A stretch of 64,000 nucleotides of DNA from Actinokineospora baliensis (GTDB taxonomy: Bacteria; Actinomycetota; Actinomycetes; Mycobacteriales; Pseudonocardiaceae). Below the pieces are notes generated by a model, which saw nothing but the letters and a program-made list of their open reading frames with translations, was not told the DNA's origin and did not search any database. How positions within the stretch are numbered: the stretch's first letter is position 1; each line of letters starts with the position of its first letter. A program made the translations under genes and the position numbers. The stretch lies in contig NZ_JAFBCK010000001.1 in NCBI RefSeq assembly GCF_016907695.1, positions 4,390,001 to 4,454,000 of the forward strand. Direction: 5' to 3'. Of the stretch, positions 8,413-17,494 are shown one piece after another.

Positions 8413-10408
8413 CACCAGCGTCATCCACCTGTTCGACAGGCTGGCCGCGCTCGAACAGCGCATCCGGGACGCCGTGGCGCAGCGCAGAGCGGGTGATCCC
8501 AACCCGGACGACCCGTTCCGAGGGCTCTACCTGTCTGAAGAAGCCATCGACGCCCTGTTCGCCGAGCCCCGCTCACCGTTCCCCTTGCCCGGCGATCTCG
8601 ACCCCTCGGGCCTGTCGGACCGCCTCACCTCACTGGTCCCCCTGAGCCCGCTGGACGCCGAACTGCTGCTCATCGCTGTCGCGCCTGACATCGACAGCCG
8701 ATTCGAGCAGTTCTACGGCTACCTCAACGACGACGTCACCCGTCGCCGGGCCAGTATCGGGCTTGCCTTGAGGCTGTGTGGAGTTCCAGAGGCCTCAGCG
8801 CCGGCTAGAGCGAGGCTTGACGCGGATGCGCCTCTTATCACCTCGGGGCTTCTGGTCGTCGACGATCGCGACCGCCCGCTGCTGTCGCGCTCACTACGCG
8901 TCCCTGATCGCGTAGTGGCCCACCTGCTCGGCGACACCAGAATGGACCCCAGCATCTCCGGGTTCGCCTCCGTCGCCACAGAACTGGACACTCTCCCAGG
9001 AACCGACCTCCTCGCCAGAGCGTTCCTCGGCGGCGTTAGGTCCGTCTACCTCCGCGAACACCCCGGTTGCGGCGCAAGGGAAACCGCAGCAGCCGCACTA
9101 GGTGAAGCAGGCTTCGCCGCGCTGCTGGTCGACACCCATAGACTCCCGAACGACTACCCCGAGGACACCGCACGAGCGTTGCTGCGCGAAGCCCTGCTGC
9201 GCGGCGCGGGAATCGTCATGGGCCCCATCGACGCCAATGGCACGCCACTGCCCCTAGGCAGGCTGTCCCACCCTGCTGTCCCCACTGTCCTGCACGGTAC
9301 GGCGGTCTGGGATCCGGGGTGGAGCCTCACCCCACCCGTCCAACAGGAACTCCGACCGCTACCGGTCGCCACCCGCACCGCGATCTGGCGGGCCTGCCTC
9401 GCGGGCAAACTCGCCCCCGACGCCGACCCGGCTGTGACAACAGCCCATTTCGTCCTCGGTCCCGGACAGATCCGCCACGCCGCACACGCGGCCGAACTCG
9501 CCGCCGTCCCTTCCGGCGGACTCGTCCGCGCCGAACACCTCCGCGCGGGTGCCCGCGGCCAGAACGCCGCCGGACTGCACCGCCTCGCCCGCCGCGTCGA
9601 ACCCGCCGTCGACTGGGACGACCTGGTGCTGCCCGTCCCCGTCACGGCCGGGCTGCGCGAACTCGCCGCCCGCGCCCGCCACCGCGACCGGGTCCTCGAC
9701 GAGTGGCGCATGCGCCCCGGCGGCGGCCGCGGCCGGGGCGTCACCGGCCTCATGGCGGGCGACTCCGGCACCGGCAAGACCATGTCCGCCGAGGTCATCG
9801 CGGGTGCGCTCGGCATGGACCTCTACACCGTCAACCTGGCCACCGTGGTCGACAAGTACGTGGGCGAGACCGAGAAGAACCTGGAGCGGATCTTCGCCGA
9901 AGCCGCCGGGGTCAACGGCGTGCTGCTGTTCGACGAGGCCGACGCGATCTTCGGCAAGCGCTCCGAGGTCCGCGACGCGCACGACCGCTACGCCAACATC
10001 GAGAGCGCGTACCTGTTGCAGCGCATGGAGACCTTCGAGGGCATCGCCCTGCTCTCGACCAACCTGCGGGCCAACCTGGACGAGGCCTTCACCCGCAGGC
10101 TCGACGTGGTGGTCGACTTCCCCGTGCCAGACGAGGCACTGCGGCGCAGACTCTGGGACCGCTGCCTGGGCACCGCCGTCCCGCGCGGCGACGACCTCGA
10201 CCTCGACTTCCTCGCCGACTCCTTCGAACTGGCGGGCGGGCACATCCGCTCCGCCGCGATCACCGCCGCCTACCTCGCCGCCGACTCGGGTGAACCCGTG
10301 TCGATGGCGCGGCTGGTCGGCGCCGTCGCCCGCGAGTACCGCAAGCTCGGCAGGCTCTGCCTGGAACGGGAATTCGGTCCCTACCACGACATCGCGCTCA
10401 TCGTCTGA
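8405..10408 (+). CDS. eCIS AAA+ ATPase (Pvc15-like)
   Basis: This is a 667-residue protein starting at GTG 8405. The first 400 or so residues are a helical domain typical of Pvc15/Afp15-like ATPases. The AAA+ core follows: Walker A GDSGTGKT at 452-459, Walker B VLLFDE at 506-511, and an arginine-finger region around AFTRRLDVVVDFP. Homologues are AAA+ ATPases conserved in nearly all eCIS loci and are thought to help assemble the particle or load cargo. It is placed between the cap gene and the sheath gene. A 135-bp gap (10409-10543) separates it from the sheath gene and could hold a promoter, although I see no clear -35/-10 pair. Confidence 0.93.
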   Translation: MTDTSVIHLFDRLAALEQRIRDAVAQRRAGDPNPDDPFRGLYLSEEAIDALFAEPRSPFPLPGDLDPSGLSDRLTSLVPLSPLDAELLLIAVAPDIDSRFEQFYGYLNDDVTRRRASIGLALRLCGVPEASAPARARLDADAPLITSGLLVVDDRDRPLLSRSLRVPDRVVAHLLGDTRMDPSISGFASVATELDTLPGTDLLARAFLGGVRSVYLREHPGCGARETAAAALGEAGFAALLVDTHRLPNDYPEDTARALLREALLRGAGIVMGPIDANGTPLPLGRLSHPAVPTVLHGTAVWDPGWSLTPPVQQELRPLPVATRTAIWRACLAGKLAPDADPAVTTAHFVLGPGQIRHAAHAAELAAVPSGGLVRAEHLRAGARGQNAAGLHRLARRVEPAVDWDDLVLPVPVTAGLRELAARARHRDRVLDEWRMRPGGGRGRGVTGLMAGDSGTGKTMSAEVIAGALGMDLYTVNLATVVDKYVGETEKNLERIFAEAAGVNGVLLFDEADAIFGKRSEVRDAHDRYANIESAYLLQRMETFEGIALLSTNLRANLDEAFTRRLDVVVDFPVPDEALRRRLWDRCLGTAVPRGDDLDLDFLADSFELAGGHIRSAAITAAYLAADSGEPVSMARLVGAVAREYRKLGRLCLEREFGPYHDIALIV

Positions 10409-10543
10409 GCTGGACACCGGTCCACCGGCTGCCTCTTCGGGCAACCGGAGTTACCCCCCGACGCCGCCACAGGGCCCTGGGAGCCGGTGGGCGGCCCGGC
10501 CAGTATCGGTTCTGTCAGCGGTCGACTCCCTTGGAGGCAGATC

Positions 10544-12067
10544 ATGCCCAATTACCTCTCCCCGGGTGTGTACGTGGAGGAGGTGGAGTCGGGGTCTCGG
10601 CCGATCGAAGGGGTCGGGACCGCGGTCGCCGCCTTCGTCGGGCTCGCCGAGCGCGGGCCCTACGACGAGCCGACACTGGTCACCAACTGGGGGCAGTTCA
10701 CCCAGGTGTTCGGCGGCTTCCTCGACGGCGGGTACCTCGCCCAAGCCGTCTTCGGCTACTTCCTCAACGGCGGCAGCACGGCCTACGTCGTGCGCGTCGG
10801 GTCCGCCAACGGCAACGGGAACGGCAACGGCGCCCCGCCGCCCGCCGAGGCCGTGCTCGGCAACTACCGGGTCACCGCCAAGCAGCTGCCCGCGGGCAAG
10901 GCCGACGAGATCACCGTCGAGGTCACCCACCCCACCGAGGACGGCGCGCCGGACGACCGGTTCACCCTGCTGGTCAAGCAGGGCGGCAAGGTCGTCGAGA
11001 CGCACACCGCGACCACCAAGCGCGGCAAGGAGAACGTCGTCACCGTCGTGCGGGAGAAGTCCGCGCTGATCACCGTCGAGGAGGTCACCGGCGGCGCGCT
11101 GGTCAAGCCGGACAAGGCCAGCGTCGTGCTCGCCGAACCCACCGCGGGCCCGCCCGCGGCCATCCGGGCCGAGGACATCGTCGGCGACGTCGCCGACCGC
11201 ACCGGCTTCGGCGGCCTCGAGGTCGTCGAGGAGGTCACCATGGTGGCCGTGCCCGACCTGATGGGCCTCTACCAGCGCGAGCTGATCGACCTCGAGGGCG
11301 TGCAGGCCGTGCAGACCGCGATGATCGCGCACGCCGAGCTCATGGGCGACCGGATGGCCATCCTGGACGCCCCGCCCGGGCTCACCCCCCAGGCGGTCAA
11401 GCAGTGGCGCGAGGACGTCAACTACGACACCCGCTACGGCGCCCTCTACTACCCGTGGATCAAGGTCGCCGACCCCGCCGGCGAGGGCACCGTGTTCGTG
11501 CCGCCCAGCGGGCACCTGGCCGGTGTGTGGGCCCGCAACGACGGCACCCGCGGCGTGCACAAGGCCCCCGCCAACGAGGTCGTGCGCGGCGTGCTGCAGC
11601 TGCAGGGCGCGGTCACCCAGGCCGAGCAGGCGCTGCTCAACCCGATCGGCGTCAACGTGCTGCGCTCGTTCACCGGCCGCGGCATCCGGGTCTGGGGCGC
11701 GCGCACCCTCTCCAGCGACACCGACTGGCGCTACCTCAACGTGCGGCGGCTGTTCAACTACCTCGAGGAGTCCATCCTCAACGGCACCCAGTGGGTCGTC
11801 TTCGAGCCCAACGACGAGGCGCTGTGGGCCCGCATCCGGCGCACCATCAGCGCGTTCCTGGTCAACGAGTGGCGCAAGGGCGCGTTGTTCGGCAACACCC
11901 CGGACGAGGCGTTCTACGTCAAGTGCGACCTGGAGACCAACCCGGCGGAGAGCATCGACGCGGGCCACGTGGTGTGCGAGATCGGGGTCGCGCCGGTCAA
12001 ACCAGCCGAGTTCGTGGTGTTCCGGCTCGCCCAGCTCTCCGGCGGCACCAGCCTGGTCAACGAGTAA
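10544..12067 (+). CDS. eCIS contractile sheath protein
   Basis: This 507-residue protein starts at ATG 10544, 7 bases after a clear GGAGG; an in-frame upstream GTG at 10487 has no ribosome site. The N-terminus MPNYLSPGVYVEEVESG is the standard phage tail sheath opening, and the C-terminal part contains INPIGVNVLRSF-type and FEPNDEALWARIRRTISAFL segments of the gp18-like sheath core. An insert of about 90 residues (roughly 95-190) with NGNGNGN and charged beta segments may be a surface domain. Sheath subunits polymerise around the inner tube and contract to drive it out. Only one sheath gene is present here, unlike Afp/PVC particles, which have two or three. Confidence 0.96.
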   Translation: MPNYLSPGVYVEEVESGSRPIEGVGTAVAAFVGLAERGPYDEPTLVTNWGQFTQVFGGFLDGGYLAQAVFGYFLNGGSTAYVVRVGSANGNGNGNGAPPPAEAVLGNYRVTAKQLPAGKADEITVEVTHPTEDGAPDDRFTLLVKQGGKVVETHTATTKRGKENVVTVVREKSALITVEEVTGGALVKPDKASVVLAEPTAGPPAAIRAEDIVGDVADRTGFGGLEVVEEVTMVAVPDLMGLYQRELIDLEGVQAVQTAMIAHAELMGDRMAILDAPPGLTPQAVKQWREDVNYDTRYGALYYPWIKVADPAGEGTVFVPPSGHLAGVWARNDGTRGVHKAPANEVVRGVLQLQGAVTQAEQALLNPIGVNVLRSFTGRGIRVWGARTLSSDTDWRYLNVRRLFNYLEESILNGTQWVVFEPNDEALWARIRRTISAFLVNEWRKGALFGNTPDEAFYVKCDLETNPAESIDAGHVVCEIGVAPVKPAEFVVFRLAQLSGGTSLVNE

Positions 12068-12085
12068 CCCGAAGGGTGACAGCAG

Positions 12086-12529
12086 ATGGCACTCCCCGAT
12101 CTCGACACCTCCGTCGGCCACTCCTTCGGCCTTGAGGTCGACGGCATCCAGATCAAGAGCATCAACGAGGTCAGCGGCCTGAAGATGGAACAGGACGTGA
12201 TCGAGCTCAAGCAGAACACCGCCGACGGCAAGTACGTCATCAAGAAGCTGCCCGGGCGGCCCAAGGCGGGCGAGGTCACCCTCACCCGCGGCCTCACCGG
12301 CGACACCAGCTTCGAGAAGTGGGTCAAGGACGCCCACTTCGGCAAGATGGCCGACGCGCGCAAGGGCGGGGCGATCATCGTCTACGACTACGAGGGCCAG
12401 CCGATCAAGCGCTACAAGCTGACCAACGCCTGGCCCAAGACCCTGGAGATCGGCTCGCTCAAGGCGGGCGACACCAGCGTGCTCACCGAGAAGCTCGTGA
12501 TCACCTACGAGCAGATGGAAGTCGAGTAG
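12086..12529 (+). CDS. eCIS inner tube protein (gp19-like)
   Basis: This 147-residue protein matches the phage tail tube/gp19 family: HSFGLEVDGIQIKSINEVSGLKMEQDVIELKQN near the start, then GEVTLTRGLTGDTSFEKWV and a terminal beta strand VLTEKLVITYEQMEVE. It starts at ATG 12086, 18 bp after the sheath stop. Tube subunits stack as hexamers inside the sheath and carry or expel the cargo. A second, divergent tube-family gene lies at 16299 and probably provides the tube base ring next to the baseplate. Confidence 0.95.
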   Translation: MALPDLDTSVGHSFGLEVDGIQIKSINEVSGLKMEQDVIELKQNTADGKYVIKKLPGRPKAGEVTLTRGLTGDTSFEKWVKDAHFGKMADARKGGAIIVYDYEGQPIKRYKLTNAWPKTLEIGSLKAGDTSVLTEKLVITYEQMEVE

Positions 12530-12531
12530 CC

Positions 12532-12978
12532 GTGCGCCGATCGATGACCGGTGTCGGAGTGCAGGACCCGCCGCGGCCCAGCGAGCCGCGGCGGGCGCTG
12601 CGCACCGAGTTCGCCTTCGAACTGCCCCGCGGCTACGTCGACGACAACGGCGTGGCCCACCACAGCGGCACCATGCGGCTGGCCACCGCCCGCGACGAGC
12701 TCGTCCCGCTGCGCGACGACCGGGTCCGGGAGAACCCCGCGTACCTGACCGTGGTGCTGCTGGCCAGGGTGGTCACCCGCATCGGCGAGGTCACCGACGT
12801 GCACGCCGGGGTCATCGAGAACCTGTTCGCCGCCGACCTGGCGTTCCTGCAGGAGCTCTACCGGCGGGTCAACAGCGAGGGCCACACCCGCGCGGGGGTG
12901 GCCTGCCCGCAGTGCGGCCACGGCTTCGCCGTCGACCTGGCGGGCGGGGCGGCCGGGGGGCGCCTGGGGGAATCGTGA
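12532..12978 (+). CDS. eCIS tail-assembly protein with C-terminal CPxC zinc motif
   Basis: This is 148 residues from GTG 12532, immediately after the tube stop; ATG 12544 is an alternative start giving 144 residues. The core ELPRGYVDDNGVAHHSGTMR, RLATARDELVPLRD and NPAYLTVVLLARVVTRIGEV resembles the tail-assembly protein found in actinobacterial eCIS loci beside the tube gene. The last third carries CPQCGHGF, half of a zinc-ribbon knuckle that would need other ligands to bind metal. It probably acts in assembly of tube or tape. Its TGA overlaps the GTG of the next gene. Confidence 0.75.
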   Translation: MRRSMTGVGVQDPPRPSEPRRALRTEFAFELPRGYVDDNGVAHHSGTMRLATARDELVPLRDDRVRENPAYLTVVLLARVVTRIGEVTDVHAGVIENLFAADLAFLQELYRRVNSEGHTRAGVACPQCGHGFAVDLAGGAAGGRLGES

Positions 12979-13133
12979 CGTACGCGGCAGACCGGCTGCA
13001 CGAGGAGGTCGCGTACGTCGCCTACCACTTCCACTGGCCGCTCGAGGACATCCTCGACCTCGAACACCCCGACCGGCTGCGCTACGTGGCCGAGATAGCC
13101 CGGATCAACACCAGGATCTCGCAGGGACGGTGA
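12975..13133 (+). CDS. Small DUF6760-like eCIS protein
   Basis: This 52-residue protein starts at GTG 12975, overlapping the preceding stop (GTGA). It consists of two predicted helices with a central aromatic/acidic segment, VAYHFHWPLEDILDLEH, followed by RLRYVAEIARINTRI. That arrangement matches the short DUF6760 proteins that follow the tail-assembly gene in many actinobacterial eCIS operons. The pair recalls the overlapping chaperone genes that precede tape-measure genes in contractile phages, which would fit the long protein encoded next; this is inference from order. Its small size makes it easy to miss. Confidence 0.75.
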   Translation: MTYAADRLHEEVAYVAYHFHWPLEDILDLEHPDRLRYVAEIARINTRISQGR

Positions 13134-13142
13134 ACAGGACCG

Positions 13143-16100
13143 ATGTGGCCGTGGCGACGCAAGCCCGCGCCCGCAGCCACCCCGGACCGGGTGGAGCGGG
13201 CCGACTGGCGCGCACTGCCCCCGATCCAGCGGGTGGTGCCCGAGCACCCGGTGGTGAACCCGGTGCAGCGCTTCAGCTCCGGCCTCACCGCCTGGCAGAA
13301 CCCGTCCTTCCTGCGCCCCCTGGCGCACAGCGTCGGCCCGGCCGAACCGGGCGGGATCGCCGACGTGCTCACCCCGGTCGACCTCCCGCTGGCCACGCGC
13401 GGCAAGGACCCGGTGACGGTGTCGAGGTGGGCGCAAGAACCCACCTTCTGGCTGCCCGCCGTCACCGAGCCCGCGGGTGCTGTGGATCCGCCTGCCGCGC
13501 CCGCCCAGCTGCCAATCGCCGTCGACGTTGAACCGCCCAGCCCGCAGCCGCCCGCCCCCGTGCAGCGAACGTCCGATGTGGACGCTCCGGAGCCGAGCCC
13601 CCCGATCGTCCCCGCGGTCCAACGCCGCCTCGGCCTCGGCGAACCCCTGGACCCGACCCACCAGCCACCCGCGGCCCACCCACTGTCCAGGCCCACCCAA
13701 GCGGGCTTGGCCGCACCGATAGTCCAACCCCTGACGGTGCCCCAACAGACCGAGCTGTCCGCGCCTGCTTCCGAGACGGAGCCCTCCACTCAGGCCGAGT
13801 TGCCTGCCGTGCGGCCCTTCTCGGCCGGGCAGCCTGCCGTGCCCAGTGCCCAAGATGCGCGCCCTGCTGCGGTGCAGCCTCTTCTCGCTGGGCCACCCCT
13901 CGCGCCGTCGCCTGCTGCTCAGTCCGCGCCGACAGTCCATTCCGAGCTCGTCGGGCAGCTGCTCTCGCCCACGGCTTCCGAGCAGCTCGCCCAAGCCGAG
14001 TCGGCCGCGCCGACGGTGCAACCACTTCTTGCCGCACAACCCGTTTCGCCCGCGCTCGCGGCCGCGCAGCCTGCCTCGCCCGCAGAACCCGGGCAGCAGG
14101 CGCCGATGGCCCAGCCCATTCTGGCGGCGCCGGTGCCCGCTGAAGGGGCCGCACCATCCCCCCAGCCGGGGCTGCCCGTCCAGCCCCTGCTGTCGGCGCA
14201 GCCGATCCAGCCCGTGCTGGCCGAGCCGGCAGGGGCACACCCCGCGGCGGCCACTCCGCCCGGGCAGTCGGTCCAGCGTGTGGAGGCGCACGGTTCCGTG
14301 CCTGCCTCTGGGGAGCGGCCACCGGCTGTTCTGCCTGAGCGGCCTGTGCTGGCTGAGTTGCCATCTGCGTCTGGGGCGCAGCAGGTGGCTGTCTCTCTGC
14401 CTGCGGAGTCGGTCCAGCGTGTGGAGTCGCTCGGTTCGGTGCCCGCTTCCGGGGAGCGGCCAGCGGCCGTGCTGCCTGGGCGGCCTGTGCTGGCTGAGTC
14501 GCCATCTGCGTCTGGGGCGCAGGAGGGGGCTGTCTCTCTGCCTGCGGAGTCGGTCCAGCGTGTGGAGTCGCTCGGTTCGGTGCCTGCCTCTGGGGAGCGG
14601 CCAGCGGCTGTTCTTCCTGGGCAGCCTGTGCTGGCTGCAGGTTCTGCACGTGCCCCCGAGGCGCGGCAAGCCGCGGCTACTCTGCCCGCGCAGCCGATCC
14701 AGCGTGTGTTGGCTGAGTCGGCACCTGCGTCTGGGGTGCAGCAGGGGGCTGCCTCTCTGCCTGCGGAGTCGGTCCAGCCTGTGGAGGCGCTCGGTTCGGT
14801 GCCCGCGTCTGGGGCGCAGCCAGCGGCTGTTCTTCCTGGGCAGCCGATCGAGCCGGTGCTGGCCAGGCCCGAGGCGCGGCCGGATGTGGCTGCGCTGCCC
14901 TCGCAGCCGATTCAGCGCGTGCTGGCGGAGTCGCCACCTTCGCCTGGGGCGCAGCCAGCGGCTGTTGTGCCTGGGCGGTCGATCGAGCCGGTGCTGGCGG
15001 CCGGTTCGGCGCCTGCCCCCGAGACGCGGCTGGATGTGGCTGCGCTGCCTGCGCAGCCGATTCAGCGGGTGCTGGCTGTGGAGTCGTCACCCGCGTCCGG
15101 GGCTCAGCAGCCATCGGGTGTCGGTCCTGAGGCCCAGCCAGCCGCGGCTACGCTGTCCGGACAGTCGATTCAGCGTGTGCTGGCTGAGCCGCCCGCACCC
15201 GGGGCGCAGCAGGCAACGACTTCCCTTCCTGCGCAGCAGGGTGCTGAGTCGGGGCCTGGCCCTGGGGCGCAGTCAACGGCTGCCGTTCTGCCGGGGCAGC
15301 CGATCGAGCCGGTGTTGGCGGGTTCGGCGTCTGTTCCCGACGTGCTTCCTGCCGCGACCACTCTGTCCGCGCAGCCGATTCACCGTGTGCTGGCCGAGTC
15401 GCCACCTTCGCCCGGGGCGCAGCAGCCAGCGGCCGCTCCGTCGGCGCAGACGGTTCAGCGTGTTGCTGAGTCGGCGCCTGTCCTGCCTGGGCAAGTGATT
15501 GAGCCGGTGCGGGCCGCGGGTTCGCCGCCTGCCCTCGAAGCGCGGCCGGATGCGGCTGCTCTTCCTGCGCAGCCGATTCAGCGTGTGCTGGCTGAGTCGC
15601 CATCTGCGTCTGGCGTCCAGGCTGCTGAGTCAGCGCCTGCCCCCGACGCGGCTACTCTGCCCACGCAGCCGATCCAACGTGTGTTGGCTGAGTCTTCATC
15701 TGCGTTCGGGGTGCAGCAGACGGCGGCAGTTGTGCCTGTGCCGGGTGCCGGTTCGGCGCCCGCCGCCGCTACCCTCCCCGCGCAGCCGATCCAGCGTGTG
15801 TTGGCCGTCGAGTCGGCGTCGGCGCAGTCCACTCCACAGGCAGCCCAACCGGACCTGCCCGTGCCGCTCTCCTTCTCCCGGCCCACCCCGGACCTCCAGG
15901 TCGTGCCGCTCTCCCGCGCCGCCGACCCCGCTTCCCCACCCACCGGCGGCCCCACTCTCGGCCTGCCGCCGCCCCGCACCACCACCAGTCCACCCGCTGT
16001 CCAGCGGATCCACGACCCGCCCGTTGCCACGCAGGTCCTGCAACGACAAGAAGACCCACCACCGCCGGAGCCCGCCCCGACGCCCGAGGCGGCTCCTCCG

Positions 16101-16283
16101 CCGGTGACCCAGGCACCCGCCCCCGCGGCGGTTTCGACGGCGGCGCCCGCGTCAGGGGCGCCGCCCGAGGCCGTTGCGGAGGAGTTGGTGCGCAAGTTGT
16201 TCGACCCGCTGCTGCGCAAGCTCAAGACAGAGCTGCGGCTCGACCGCGAACGCCGCGGTCGGGTGACCGACCGGTGGCGCTGA
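13143..16283 (+). CDS. Large Pro/Ala/Gln-rich repeat protein of the eCIS locus
   Basis: This 1046-residue protein has a conserved-looking head (about residues 1-110, with DWRALPPIQRVVPEHP and LTAWQNPSFLRPLAHSV). About 850 residues of low-complexity Pro/Ala/Ser/Gln sequence follow, ending in a basic amphipathic tail of about 40 residues (ELVRKLFDPLLRKLK). The middle repeats a unit around AQPIQRVLAESP. I count 17 [VIL]QR motifs in the whole protein, plus degenerate versions reading IEPVLA or IHRVLA. Some DNA units are nearly identical tandem copies with a 141-bp period. Related proteins with the same head and tail occur in actinobacterial eCIS loci, but their function is not established. Its place between tube/assembly genes and connector genes makes it a candidate tape-measure or scaffold; it lacks the usual helical tape sequence, so this is only a hypothesis. 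Confidence 0.8.
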   Translation: MWPWRRKPAPAATPDRVERADWRALPPIQRVVPEHPVVNPVQRFSSGLTAWQNPSFLRPLAHSVGPAEPGGIADVLTPVDLPLATRGKDPVTVSRWAQEPTFWLPAVTEPAGAVDPPAAPAQLPIAVDVEPPSPQPPAPVQRTSDVDAPEPSPPIVPAVQRRLGLGEPLDPTHQPPAAHPLSRPTQAGLAAPIVQPLTVPQQTELSAPASETEPSTQAELPAVRPFSAGQPAVPSAQDARPAAVQPLLAGPPLAPSPAAQSAPTVHSELVGQLLSPTASEQLAQAESAAPTVQPLLAAQPVSPALAAAQPASPAEPGQQAPMAQPILAAPVPAEGAAPSPQPGLPVQPLLSAQPIQPVLAEPAGAHPAAATPPGQSVQRVEAHGSVPASGERPPAVLPERPVLAELPSASGAQQVAVSLPAESVQRVESLGSVPASGERPAAVLPGRPVLAESPSASGAQEGAVSLPAESVQRVESLGSVPASGERPAAVLPGQPVLAAGSARAPEARQAAATLPAQPIQRVLAESAPASGVQQGAASLPAESVQPVEALGSVPASGAQPAAVLPGQPIEPVLARPEARPDVAALPSQPIQRVLAESPPSPGAQPAAVVPGRSIEPVLAAGSAPAPETRLDVAALPAQPIQRVLAVESSPASGAQQPSGVGPEAQPAAATLSGQSIQRVLAEPPAPGAQQATTSLPAQQGAESGPGPGAQSTAAVLPGQPIEPVLAGSASVPDVLPAATTLSAQPIHRVLAESPPSPGAQQPAAAPSAQTVQRVAESAPVLPGQVIEPVRAAGSPPALEARPDAAALPAQPIQRVLAESPSASGVQAAESAPAPDAATLPTQPIQRVLAESSSAFGVQQTAAVVPVPGAGSAPAAATLPAQPIQRVLAVESASAQSTPQAAQPDLPVPLSFSRPTPDLQVVPLSRAADPASPPTGGPTLGLPPPRTTTSPPAVQRIHDPPVATQVLQRQEDPPPPEPAPTPEAAPPPVTQAPAPAAVSTAAPASGAPPEAVAEELVRKLFDPLLRKLKTELRLDRERRGRVTDRWR
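14401..14800 (+). repeat. Near-identical coding repeats (141-bp period) in the eCIS repeat protein
   Basis: The block beginning CTGCGGAGTCGGTCCAGC occurs at 14401 and again at 14542 (141 bp, 47 codons apart) with only scattered differences through most of the unit. A third, more diverged start lies at 14761. They encode the ESVQRVESLGSVPASGERPA unit. The high DNA identity implies recent duplication, and unequal crossing-over could change the length of this protein. Confidence 0.8.
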
Positions 16284-16298
16284 GCTGAGGGGGGCGAG

Positions 16299-16730
16299 AT
16301 GACCAGCATCGAGGAGGCCGTCGCCGTCTGCTACGTCGTCAAGATCGACGACGAGAGCCTCGGCGCGTTCAGCAGCTGCGACGGGCTGGGCTGCGAGTTC
16401 GTGATGGAGCAACGGGAGGAGGGCGGCAACAACGGGTTCGTCTGGCAGCTGCCCACCCGGATCAAGTACGGCAACGTCAAGTTCTCCCGGCCGGTGACCG
16501 CCGACAGCGCCAAGGTCACCGCCTGGATCGCGGGCATGGCGGGCGGCATCCGGCGCAAGACCGCCACCATCGAGGCCAGGACGCTGGCCGGCAAGGTGAT
16601 CGCCCGCTGGTCGCTGGTCGACGTGGTGCCGGTGCGCTGGACCGGTCCGCAGCTCTCGGCCGACTCGCCGAAGGTCGCCACCGAGACCCTCGAGCTGGCC
16701 CACCACGGGTTCCTCGGTCGGGGGGCGTGA
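16299..16730 (+). CDS. Second tube-family (gp19-like) protein, likely tube initiator
   Basis: This 143-residue protein begins at ATG 16299 behind a GGGGGCGAG-type site. The beta-rich sequence CYVVKIDDESLGAFSSCDGLGCEFVMEQ, WQLPTRIKYGNVKFSRPV and WSLVDVVPVRWTGPQL belongs to the same phage tail tube fold as the protein at 12086. It is divergent and has three cysteines near its N-terminus. In Afp/PVC particles two or three tube paralogues exist, and the less abundant one forms the ring joining the tube to the baseplate spike. Position next to the LysM connector supports that role. Its TGA shares a base with the ATG of the next gene. Confidence 0.9.
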   Translation: MTSIEEAVAVCYVVKIDDESLGAFSSCDGLGCEFVMEQREEGGNNGFVWQLPTRIKYGNVKFSRPVTADSAKVTAWIAGMAGGIRRKTATIEARTLAGKVIARWSLVDVVPVRWTGPQLSADSPKVATETLELAHHGFLGRGA

Positions 16731-17494
16731 TGAGCTCGCCGATCACCTTCGTCTCCGCCGGGTCGCCCGCCACCGCCAACTACGGCGCGGGCGCCCCGCC
16801 GAACCTGCAGCGCGCCAAGCTCGCCGTGCACAAGCCCCCGCAGGGCGGCAGCACCGCCAAGCCGGGCGAGTTCATGTACGACATCCCGTTCCAGTTCAAC
16901 CCCAAGGAGCTCTCGCTCACCAAGAACGCCAAGTGGAAGCGCGACGAGCAGCGCAACGCCAAGAAGAGCGGTCCGCCGGAGTTCAAGGGCGCCGACCCGT
17001 GCAAGCTGGCGCTGGAGATGTTCCTCGACGCCACCGACACGATGGACGACAAGGTGGTCAAGACCGTCGAGAAGGTCTTCTCCTGCTGCGTGGCCACCGA
17101 GGAGAGCAGGCAGAGCGGCAAGGGTTCGCCGCCGTGGGTGGTGTTCAAGTGGGGCGGCATGACCGGGTTCCCGGCCTACGTCGCCAGCGTGACCGCCAAG
17201 TACACCCTGTTCACCCCCGCCGGGGTGCCGGTGCGCGCGGTGTGCACGGTGAACCTGGAGGAGATCTCCGGCGAGCAGGGCGGCCAGAACCCGACCTCGG
17301 GTACCCGCGCGGTCCGCGCCACGCACACCCTGGTCGCGGGCGACACCCTGCAGTCGGTGGCCTTCCGCGCCTACGGCGACCCCGGGTTCTGGCGCGACAT
17401 CGCCGAGCTCAACGACATCGACGACCCGATGGTGCTGCGCCCGGGCACCCGGCTGCGGGTGCCCGCGCTGGAGGAGATCTCCCGTGGCCAATGA
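16730..17494 (+). CDS. eCIS LysM-domain baseplate connector (Pvc7-like)
   Basis: This is 254 residues from ATG 16730; a GTG just before, at 16727, is also possible. The N-terminal part contains EFMYDIPFQFNPKELSLTKN and WVVFKWGGMTGFPAYVASV, shared with CIS connector proteins of the Pvc7/gp53 group. A C-terminal LysM domain (about residues 200-250) reads THTLVAGDTLQSVAFRAYGDPGFW through PGTRLRVP. In known particles this protein links the central spike to tube and wedges. It overlaps the spike gene by 11 bases. Confidence 0.92.
   Translation: MSSPITFVSAGSPATANYGAGAPPNLQRAKLAVHKPPQGGSTAKPGEFMYDIPFQFNPKELSLTKNAKWKRDEQRNAKKSGPPEFKGADPCKLALEMFLDATDTMDDKVVKTVEKVFSCCVATEESRQSGKGSPPWVVFKWGGMTGFPAYVASVTAKYTLFTPAGVPVRAVCTVNLEEISGEQGGQNPTSGTRAVRATHTLVAGDTLQSVAFRAYGDPGFWRDIAELNDIDDPMVLRPGTRLRVPALEEISRGQ

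Noticed and set aside
10409..10543. Upstream extension of the sheath gene to GTG 10487
   Set aside because: The conserved sheath N-terminus begins at ATG 10544 with a perfect GGAGG spacing; the extension has no ribosome site.
14401..15800. Repeated DNA considered as a CRISPR or noncoding array
   Set aside because: The repeats are in one open frame, multiples of three in period and encode the QRVLAE unit, so they are coding repeats.
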